Shown here piece after piece: positions 27,523 to 34,357 of a stretch of 64,000 nucleotides of DNA (position 1 is the stretch's first letter; each line of letters begins with the position of its first letter). A model generated the notes under the pieces. The model was given only the letters and a program-made list of their open reading frames with translations, did not search any database and was not told where the DNA came from. A program made the position numbers and the translations under genes. Origin of the DNA: a bacterium (GTDB lineage: Bacteria > Armatimonadota > Fimbriimonadia > Fimbriimonadales > Fimbriimonadaceae). Location: contig JAIXQR010000003.1 in NCBI GenBank assembly GCA_027485645.1, positions 1 to 64,000 of the forward strand, read 5' to 3'.

Positions 27523-27556
27523 AAAAAGCCCAGCCTCTCGCGAGGCTGGGCTTTTT
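27523..27556. terminator. bidirectional rho-independent terminator
   Basis: A 10-bp GC-rich stem (GCCCAGCCTC at 27528-27537, GAGGCTGGGC at 27542-27551) with a 4-base loop, an A tract before and a T tract after. It serves the convergent ndk and DYILD-protein genes. Confidence 0.92.
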
Positions 27557-27566
27557 GCTTTCTGTC

Positions 27567-28385
27567 TTAGTCGAGGATGTAGTCGACGGTTGGCACGATC
27601 GCTCGGGCCGCGGTACCGGCTTCGAAGTTCGTGGTGAAGACCAGCGTCTTCGCTCCATCGCCCTGCTCTCGAACCTTGGCAACCACGTACACCTTGCCGT
27701 CGGCGAAGAAGATGTCCTTGACCTTTCGGACGACCAGCGAATTGTCACCAACTCGGTTGATGGTCTTCGGCCCGCAGTTCAGACCGGTGACTTCATCGCA
27801 GGTGCTGTTCGTTCGGAATCGGATGACGCCCGACTCCTTGTTGAACTCAACCCAGCCGTTGATCTGAACGCCTTCGGTGTCTCGATCTTCGTCGTCAAAG
27901 GTCCAGCCTGCGCCGAGCGTTCCCGCGTCTGGCGAGCTGAGGCGTGCCGCTTGTCCTTCCGAACCGTCGGAGATCAGCGTTGCAGCGGTTACGGCGCCAT
28001 GGGCAAAGTTTGGCGTAACGATCTGCGTCGTTCCATCTGCCAAAACTGCCTTGACGTACAGCTTTCGGTTATCAACGAATGCCCATTCGTATCCGACAAC
28101 GGTAGAGCCGTAGGTGGAGAAGACCTTCAGGCCTGCTGGTGCGCCGGATGGAAGTACGGTGCTGTTGCTGGTGAATTCCAGAGCACCGTTAGCCACTCGG
28201 ATATCCGCTCGGATCTGCTGGCCAAGTCGGAACTGCACGTCCTTGAAGTACCAAGCCGGAGCTACGGTTCGACCGTCAAGGATGTAGTCAGCCAGCGGCG
28301 TATCGAGAATGTAGTCTGCTCGGGAGACGGCACTGAGACCGATCAATCCGGAAATAACGAACGCTACCTTGGTATTCAAATTCAT
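27567..28385 (-). CDS. secreted protein with repeated DYILD motif
   Basis: A 272-residue protein of unknown function with a signal peptide (MNLNTKVAFVISGLIGLSAV, cleavage near SRA). The pentapeptide DYILD occurs twice right after the signal peptide (ADYILDTPLADYILDGR) and again as the last five residues (PTVDYILD). The middle is predicted mostly beta, with two Cys (STCDEVTGLNCG) that could pair. The start has an AGGTAGG ribosome site. It has its own terminator and appears monocistronic. Confidence 0.75.
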   Translation of the reverse strand: MNLNTKVAFVISGLIGLSAVSRADYILDTPLADYILDGRTVAPAWYFKDVQFRLGQQIRADIRVANGALEFTSNSTVLPSGAPAGLKVFSTYGSTVVGYEWAFVDNRKLYVKAVLADGTTQIVTPNFAHGAVTAATLISDGSEGQAARLSSPDAGTLGAGWTFDDEDRDTEGVQINGWVEFNKESGVIRFRTNSTCDEVTGLNCGPKTINRVGDNSLVVRKVKDIFFADGKVYVVAKVREQGDGAKTLVFTTNFEAGTAARAIVPTVDYILD

Positions 28386-28500
28386 GGCGTAAACCTACCT
28401 TCTGATATTATGCTCTGGGAGGCAAATGCTCCAGTAATTTTTTGCTACTATTCCCGCATTTTGCTTGGAAAATCGCACAGAAGTGGGACACTGTAAAGGG

Positions 28501-29823
28501 CTACACCGCCATTAGGTCGTAATGCTCTGCAGATTTAATCCGTACGGTACGAAGTTCACCCAAGGGATAACTTCCTTCCGTGAAAACCAATCCATCGATT
28601 TCCGGCGCATCTCGGAAGGAGCGTCCGATCGACCATCCGTCGCGATGATCCTCGATTAGGACCTGCAGCTCGCGTCCCACCCAGGCTTGATTCTTGGCTA
28701 ACGAAATGCCTTGTTGCAATTTCATAAGCTGGTCATATCGCATACGCTTGGTGCGGAAAGGAACTTGTCCTTCCATCTCAAAACTAGGCGTTCCCGGCTC
28801 GCGGCTGTAGACAAAGGCACCCACCCTATCCATTTGTGCGGCCTTGATAAAGTCTAACAAGTACTGGAACTCCGCATCTGTTTCGCCAGGGAAACCCACG
28901 ATAAACGTGGTTCGAATCGCGCAGTCTGGCATCGCTTCTCGGACCTTCTGGAAGCGGGCAAGATATCGTTCGCCATCCCATGGCCGCTTCATACGCCGAA
29001 GGACGTCAGGGTGTGCGTGCTGCAACGGAATATCGATGTAAGGCACCACCTTTTCGCATGCCGCCATCGTTTCGATCACTTCATCGGTAAGGCGATTCGG
29101 ATAGAAGTAAAGGATTCGGATCCACTCAATGCCGTCTACTTCGTTCAGTTGTTTCAGAAGTTTCGGTAACGTGAATTCCTTATAGAGGTCGTACCCATAC
29201 TGCGTAACATCTTGAGCAATAAGGTTGATCTCTTTGGTTCCTTGACTTGCAAGAAAACGTGCTTCTTCCATCACTCGCTCAATCGGTTTGCTCTGGTGAG
29301 CTCCCCGGAATGACGGGATAGTGCAGAACGTACATCGGTGGTCACAGCCTTCAGACACCTTTAGGTAAGCGCTCCAGGGTCGGCCACTTCTTGCCCGGGT
29401 TGGCACGTCTGCCCATCGGTGGTGGGGCGGAGAAACGTCCAACGTTGTTTCGCGACTAGCCTGGACTTCCTTGACGATTTCGGCAAAGCGGCCCATTTGC
29501 CCCACGCCGACGTAGGAGTCCGCCCCGGGTGCGAGTTTCATGAGCTCTGGCCCAAGTCTTTGCGCCAAACAGCCCGCAACGATAACTCGCCCGGTGAGCC
29601 CTTTGTGTTTCGCCTTCACGGCTTCCTTGATCGCCGCAATGCTTTCCTCTTTCGAAGCTTCGAGAAAACCGCAAGTGTTGATCACGGTGACGGCAGTTTT
29701 TCGGGCGTTTCCGTCAACTCGGTAGCCCGCTTCATTCAGCACCCCGGCGATCTCTTCGCTATCGACCTCGTTCTTGGCGCACCCGAGGGTTACGATGCGT
29801 ACGGCATTATCTGTTTGGGACAC
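28501..29823 (-). CDS. rimO: ribosomal protein S12 methylthiotransferase RimO
   Basis: A 440-residue radical-SAM enzyme that methylthiolates the Asp of ribosomal protein S12. The N-terminal UPF0004 domain carries three cluster Cys (LGCAKNEVDSE, NTCGF, AGCLAQR), the SAM domain has CDHRCTFCTIP, and the C-terminal TRAM domain follows (VLIEDHRDGWSIGRS). LGCAKN and NTCGFLE favour RimO over MiaB. The start is GTG at 29823, 6 bases after CATAAT, suggesting a leaderless transcript. It is divergent from the isomerase gene. Confidence 0.95.
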   Translation of the reverse strand: MSQTDNAVRIVTLGCAKNEVDSEEIAGVLNEAGYRVDGNARKTAVTVINTCGFLEASKEESIAAIKEAVKAKHKGLTGRVIVAGCLAQRLGPELMKLAPGADSYVGVGQMGRFAEIVKEVQASRETTLDVSPPHHRWADVPTRARSGRPWSAYLKVSEGCDHRCTFCTIPSFRGAHQSKPIERVMEEARFLASQGTKEINLIAQDVTQYGYDLYKEFTLPKLLKQLNEVDGIEWIRILYFYPNRLTDEVIETMAACEKVVPYIDIPLQHAHPDVLRRMKRPWDGERYLARFQKVREAMPDCAIRTTFIVGFPGETDAEFQYLLDFIKAAQMDRVGAFVYSREPGTPSFEMEGQVPFRTKRMRYDQLMKLQQGISLAKNQAWVGRELQVLIEDHRDGWSIGRSFRDAPEIDGLVFTEGSYPLGELRTVRIKSAEHYDLMAV

Positions 29824-29829
29824 CTCTGA

Positions 29830-29835
29830 ATTATG
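29830..29835 (-). promoter_or_regulatory. -10-like CATAAT upstream of rimO
   Basis: On the minus strand CATAAT (five of six consensus bases) ends 6 bases before the GTG start at 29823. No Shine-Dalgarno sequence fits between them. Confidence 0.42.
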
Positions 29836-29862
29836 GTTGGTTGTCCGGTATCGTCTCCGTCG

Positions 29863-30729
29863 ATGCTTGCAACTCGAACTGGTTCATTTCCGATTGGCTT
29901 CCGACGAGGCTGGTCTGACTGGCAAAAAGACATTTCTTCCGTCATCAGTTTTGCTAAAGAGAACGGCTTTGGCGGAATCGACATTGGCAACGAGGTAGCG
30001 GACGCAGAAGCGATCCTCGCGGCTGGACTGACGGTCGGATCGGTCGATGCGTTTTCGTCTGACCTGATGAGCGAAGACGTGGATAAGCGCGCTGCCGCGG
30101 TTGCCGCTTTGGAAACCAAGATCTCCACCTTTGGGGCCCACGGGATTCGAAACTACTTCACCGTCATGCTGCCGGCAGATCCGAAACGAGCGCGCCGAGA
30201 CAACTTTGACTCCATGGTGCTTGGCCTAAAGGCGCTTGCGCCAATCCTGGAAGCCAACAACGGCCGTCTCGTGATCGAAGGCTGGCCAGGTGAAGGCGCC
30301 CTTTGCTGCACACCAGAAACTTACCGAGCGACCTTCGAGGCCGTGAGCTCGATGGCCATTGGCATCAACTACGACCCGTCGCACCTGATCCGAATGGGAA
30401 TCGATCCAATTCGCTTCCTGCACGAGTTCAAGGATCGCGTGTATCACGTTCACGGCAAGGACACCGAAGTGATGGCAGAAGCTCGCTACGAGTACGGCTT
30501 CGAGCAGCAATCCACTTTCGGCGTGGAGCACGGCTTCGGAGCCGCATCTTGGCGATACACGATTCCTGGTCACGGCGAAACCCGCTGGGTCGAAGTTTTC
30601 CGAATCCTGGAAAAATCCGGCTACGATGGAATGGTAAGCATTGAGCTCGAAGATGAGAACTTCAACGGCTCGGAAGAAGGCGAAAAGGCCGGTCTTCTGG
30701 CTGGCGGCGCTTACTTAGCAAGTTGCTGA
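29863..30729 (+). CDS. sugar phosphate isomerase/epimerase (AP-endonuclease-2 TIM barrel)
   Basis: A 288-residue TIM-barrel protein. Metal-binding segments typical of the xylose-isomerase-like family are visible: LVIEGWPGEG, INYDPSHLIRMGID, VYHVHGKDTE, IPGHGETRW and MVSIELEDENF. The ATG at 29863 is chosen because the one at 29833 lies inside the opposing promoter region and adds a poorly matching segment. The substrate is unknown; these proteins often act with Gfo/Idh/MocA dehydrogenases in inositol or sugar catabolism. ppc follows after 10 bases. Confidence 0.87.
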   Translation: MLATRTGSFPIGFRRGWSDWQKDISSVISFAKENGFGGIDIGNEVADAEAILAAGLTVGSVDAFSSDLMSEDVDKRAAAVAALETKISTFGAHGIRNYFTVMLPADPKRARRDNFDSMVLGLKALAPILEANNGRLVIEGWPGEGALCCTPETYRATFEAVSSMAIGINYDPSHLIRMGIDPIRFLHEFKDRVYHVHGKDTEVMAEARYEYGFEQQSTFGVEHGFGAASWRYTIPGHGETRWVEVFRILEKSGYDGMVSIELEDENFNGSEEGEKAGLLAGGAYLASC

Positions 30730-30739
30730 GCCGATTCTC

Positions 30740-33502
30740 ATGCCAAGTCATCGATCCTTTTTGAACATTGAGCCCGAATCCTACGGGCTAAGTCCGGAGC
30801 TTTCTCACGATCTCCGCACCTTGGATCGATTGCTTGGCAAGGTCCTGTCCTCACAAGGACAGGACCGACTCATTGATCTGGCCCGACAACTTTTGGCCAC
30901 GAAAGATGCCGCCTTTGGTGGGCAATCGGAATTCCGAGATCCCATCTTTGTTCGTGACCTCGCTCGCGCGTTCACCGTGCTCTTCCAACTGTTGAACGTT
31001 GCCGAGCAGAAGGAGATCGTTCGCGTTAACCGCTCACGAAAAGGCATCCGCCGAGAATCCATCTTGGAGGCCATGCACCAGCTGAAGGCGCGCGGTCACA
31101 GCGCCGATGAAGTCATGGCGCTGATCCAAGGATTGGAAATCGTTCCAACGCTAACGGCACACCCAACCGAAGCCAAGCGGAAATCGGTGCTGGACAAGCT
31201 TCAGGCCATCGCGATCTGCCTTGCCGAAGCCGAAGCCCCTCCTTCTCTCCAAGAAAAGCTGGACGCGGTTGGAAGTTCGCTCTGCGAAGTCGAGCGACTA
31301 TTGACTCAGCTTTGGCAAACGGACGAGATGCGCGGAACTCGCCTTACCGTTGACGAGGAAGTACGTAACGCGCTCTACTTCTTCGAACGGACCATTTTGG
31401 ACGTGGTGCCCTGGCTGCACCGCGACCTCGATCTCGCTTTCGCCGAAGTGTTTCCGGGCGAGAGTCGGTCCTGCCCGGTTGTGATGCGCTACCGCTCTTG
31501 GGTGGGTGGAGACCGAGATGGAAACCCGAACGTCACGCCAGAAACGACTTGGAACACGTTGCTGGAGCACCGTCGGCTGGTGCTAGAAGTTTACGTTCGA
31601 AGTACCGAGACCTTGCGGAAGACTTTGACGCAAAGCGTCAAGTTAATGAACGTAAGCCCTGAACTGATCGATCGGTTAGGCGACTACTTTGAGAAGCTGC
31701 CGTACAGCCGGATCTCGAAAGATCGGTACGCACAAGAGCCCTATGTGCTGCTCCTCCTCGGCTGCGAAATGCGGCTTCAGGCGACGTTAGATCAAGCCAT
31801 CGCAATGAAGTCCACTGGACGCCGCGACGGGTTTCCAAGCGCTTATCATTCGCCCGACGAGTTTGTCGCCGATCTAAGAGTAGTTCAGGAAAGTCTGCGC
31901 GCGAATTCTGCCGAGGTTCTTGCCGCAGATGGTCAGCTGCCCCACTTGATTCGTCAGGTCGAAATTTTTGGCTTCCACTTGGCTTCGCTCGATGTTCGGC
32001 AGCACAGCGACGAGCACGCGATTGCGCTCGGGGAGATGCTGGCGGTGGGCGGCGTGCTCGCGGGCCCTCAGGATTACGCGCGGCTCTCAGAAGAAGAGAA
32101 AGTTCGCCTGCTGGAACAAGAGATTCAGAACCCTCGGCCCTTGCTACCGCAGAACTGTGAAAAGAGCGAGGCGCTGCACCGGGTGCTGGATGTCTTCAAT
32201 ATCCTCGCTCGATCGCACCGGGAATTGGGCAAGATCGCGGCTGAAACTTACATCGTTTCCATGACCCACGGCCTCAGCGACATCTTGGAAGTCTTGGTCT
32301 TCGCGAAGGAAGCGGGAGTCAGCCTCGACGTGGTGCCGCTCTTCGAAACCATCGATGATTTGCAGCGCTCTGGAGGTCTTCTTCGCGAGCTGCTGAGCTT
32401 GCCGCTGTACAAGAACCAACTCCTCGCGCGCGGAAACGTGCAGGAGGTCATGCTCGGCTACAGCGACTCCAGCAAAGACGGCGGATTTTTGGCCGCGAAT
32501 TGGTACCTGCAGCAGACCCTGGCCGAAGTAGCGGCGGTCCAGCGGGAAACCGGCGTCAGCATCCGGCTCTTCCACGGAAGAGGCGGAACGGTAGGACGCG
32601 GAGGCGGCCGGGCGAACCGAGCCATTCTGTCGCAGCCCGAGGGCACTTTCCAAGGCCGAATTCGCTTTACCGAACAAGGCGAAGTCATTAGCTTCCGCTA
32701 TGCGCTGCCTCCGATTGCGCACCGACACTTAGAGCAGATCGTCTCCGCGGGCCTACTCGCCGCTCAACCTCATGTCGCGGCCAGGGTGAATCCGGAAACG
32801 GAATACCGAGAGATCATGGAGAAGCTTTCGGAAACCAGCCGTGCAAAGTACCGTGCCTTGGTTTACGACCATCCGAAGTTCTGGGACTTCTACACCCAAG
32901 CCACGCCAATTGAGCACATTGCGTTGCTGCCAATCGCATCCCGACCGGTCTTCCGTCCGGGGCAAGCCATCTCGGGAATCGAAGGCTTGCGCGCGATTCC
33001 GTGGAACTTCGCCTGGGTGCAAAACCGGGCGACCGTCGTGGGCTGGTACGGAATCGGAACGGCACTCGCCGAGATGACGGCGACCGAAGACGGTCGACTC
33101 ACCCTCCAAAAGATGGCTCGGGAGTGGCCGTTCTTCCGAACCGTCATCGCGAATGCCCAGCTTGAGCTTGCCCGCGCCCATCTCGACACCGCACGAAAGT
33201 ACTCGGAGCACATTTCCGATGCAGCAGTAGCGGATGTTCAGCGGCTAATCGACGAGGAATACGCGAAGAGTGTCGAAGCGATTCTCTTGATCACCGAGCA
33301 GAAGCAGCTCCTCTCTGAAGCCAGCGTGGTTCGAAACACGATCCACTTCCGAAATCCGGCCGTGATGCCGCTTTCGATGATGCAGATTTACTTGATGCGA
33401 GCCTGGGGTGACCTGAGCGACGAGCAACAATCGGGTCCATGGCGCGAGGCGATGCTTCAAACGATCGCCGGCCTTGCCGCCGCGATGCAAAGCACCGGAT
33501 AG
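30740..33502 (+). CDS. ppc: phosphoenolpyruvate carboxylase
   Basis: A 920-residue enzyme making oxaloacetate from PEP and bicarbonate for anaplerosis. Diagnostic segments are present: LTAHPTEAKRKSVLDKL (catalytic His), RSWVGGDRDGNPNVT, EVMLGYSDSSKDGG, the mobile loop FHGRGGTVGRGGG, and a C-terminus ending QSTG. The usual C-terminus is Asn-Gly or Asn-Thr-Gly; here it is Ser-Thr-Gly. Length is typical. It lies 10 bases after the isomerase gene. Confidence 0.97.
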   Translation: MPSHRSFLNIEPESYGLSPELSHDLRTLDRLLGKVLSSQGQDRLIDLARQLLATKDAAFGGQSEFRDPIFVRDLARAFTVLFQLLNVAEQKEIVRVNRSRKGIRRESILEAMHQLKARGHSADEVMALIQGLEIVPTLTAHPTEAKRKSVLDKLQAIAICLAEAEAPPSLQEKLDAVGSSLCEVERLLTQLWQTDEMRGTRLTVDEEVRNALYFFERTILDVVPWLHRDLDLAFAEVFPGESRSCPVVMRYRSWVGGDRDGNPNVTPETTWNTLLEHRRLVLEVYVRSTETLRKTLTQSVKLMNVSPELIDRLGDYFEKLPYSRISKDRYAQEPYVLLLLGCEMRLQATLDQAIAMKSTGRRDGFPSAYHSPDEFVADLRVVQESLRANSAEVLAADGQLPHLIRQVEIFGFHLASLDVRQHSDEHAIALGEMLAVGGVLAGPQDYARLSEEEKVRLLEQEIQNPRPLLPQNCEKSEALHRVLDVFNILARSHRELGKIAAETYIVSMTHGLSDILEVLVFAKEAGVSLDVVPLFETIDDLQRSGGLLRELLSLPLYKNQLLARGNVQEVMLGYSDSSKDGGFLAANWYLQQTLAEVAAVQRETGVSIRLFHGRGGTVGRGGGRANRAILSQPEGTFQGRIRFTEQGEVISFRYALPPIAHRHLEQIVSAGLLAAQPHVAARVNPETEYREIMEKLSETSRAKYRALVYDHPKFWDFYTQATPIEHIALLPIASRPVFRPGQAISGIEGLRAIPWNFAWVQNRATVVGWYGIGTALAEMTATEDGRLTLQKMAREWPFFRTVIANAQLELARAHLDTARKYSEHISDAAVADVQRLIDEEYAKSVEAILLITEQKQLLSEASVVRNTIHFRNPAVMPLSMMQIYLMRAWGDLSDEQQSGPWREAMLQTIAGLAAAMQSTG
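30841..30866. repeat. perfect 10-bp hairpin inside ppc
   Basis: GGTCCTGTCC (30841-30850), a 6-base loop, and its exact complement GGACAGGACC (30857-30866), about 100 bases into the ppc coding sequence. It is GC-rich enough to be stable in the mRNA. Confidence 0.6.
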
Positions 33503-33505
33503 CCC

Positions 33506-33534
33506 TTCCCAAGGCCCTGATCAAGCACTAAACT
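33506..33534 (+). promoter_or_regulatory. candidate promoter of the PhyH-like gene
   Basis: TTCCCA (33506-33511), a 17-base spacer and TAAACT (33529-33534). The GTG at 33541 follows 6 bases after the -10, again placing the start codon at the expected transcription start. Confidence 0.4.
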
Positions 33535-33540
33535 GCCTGG

Positions 33541-34347
33541 GTGGAACCTCGACAGCCAAGCGCGTTGGATGATTTCTTCTTTGACCTCAACGGCTATCTG
33601 GTTCTGCGCCAAGCGGCGTCAACGGAATTAGTTGACCGCCTGAACTTCGCCATCGATGCGCTGCCTTCGGTGGAGTTTGGAGAGTGGATTGGCAACGCGC
33701 AGCGACGCGATTACACCCAGGAGACCGGACTGGAAATGCACAATGCCGTCGAGCTTGGCGAACCGTTTGAGGAGCTCATTGATCATCCGGCGTGGGTCAA
33801 CTACGCCCGGCACTGGTGCGGCGAAGAAGGCAGCTACGTTCAGGGACTGTTCTTGGACGAATGCATCCTTTCCGTAAGAACCCAAGGCGGCCATCACCCG
33901 GTTCATTCCGGCGGGTTTCAAGGTGCGTTGCGGGGAGCCTATCGGTACGAGCACGGCGTTTTCCGATGCGGGCAAGTCAACGTTATTCTTGCCCTAACGG
34001 ACATTCACGAAGGTGACGGTCCGACCATGGTGATTCCGGGAAGCCACAAGAGCAACTTCCCTCATCCCCAAGCGGGTGACTATGGCCGAGGGGATCGGAT
34101 GGATGCACTACCCGGGGCGATTCCGGTTCACTTGGATCGCGGTGATGCGCTGTTGTTTGTGGATGGACTAATGCACGGCGGGAGTAGCCGCACCAACGTC
34201 GGCGAGCGCCGCATCACAATCTATCGCTACGGCGTCAGTTGGGGCGCAACGAGATTTGGCTATGAGTACTCCGCGGCTTTGCTCGACCGGCTTTCGCCCG
34301 AGCGAAGGGCGATTCTACGACCGGTCGAGCCGCGCCGTCCAAGTTAA
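33541..34347 (+). CDS. PhyH-superfamily Fe(II)/2-oxoglutarate enzyme with H-S-G in place of H-x-D
   Basis: A 268-residue phytanoyl-CoA-dioxygenase-like protein: GYLVLRQAAS near the N-terminus, VILALTDIHEGDGPTMVIPG as the core strand, GSHKSNFPHP, and the distal metal His212 in LMHGGSSRTN with the 2-oxoglutarate Arg about 11 residues later (ERRITIYR). The proximal H-x-D expected before the core strand is instead HHPVHSGG: His122-Ser-Gly124. Fe/2OG halogenases (HxA in SyrB2, HxG in WelO5) replace the Asp this way, but some PhyH-like relatives simply lack the ligand. The start is GTG. The substrate is unknown; it is a single gene. Confidence 0.82.
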   Translation: MEPRQPSALDDFFFDLNGYLVLRQAASTELVDRLNFAIDALPSVEFGEWIGNAQRRDYTQETGLEMHNAVELGEPFEELIDHPAWVNYARHWCGEEGSYVQGLFLDECILSVRTQGGHHPVHSGGFQGALRGAYRYEHGVFRCGQVNVILALTDIHEGDGPTMVIPGSHKSNFPHPQAGDYGRGDRMDALPGAIPVHLDRGDALLFVDGLMHGGSSRTNVGERRITIYRYGVSWGATRFGYEYSAALLDRLSPERRAILRPVEPRRPS

Positions 34348-34357
34348 AACGCGGTCA

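Noticed and set aside
27555-28496. 313-codon plus-strand ORF opposite the DYILD-protein gene
   Set aside because: No domain is visible; the minus strand has a signal peptide, ribosome site and terminator.
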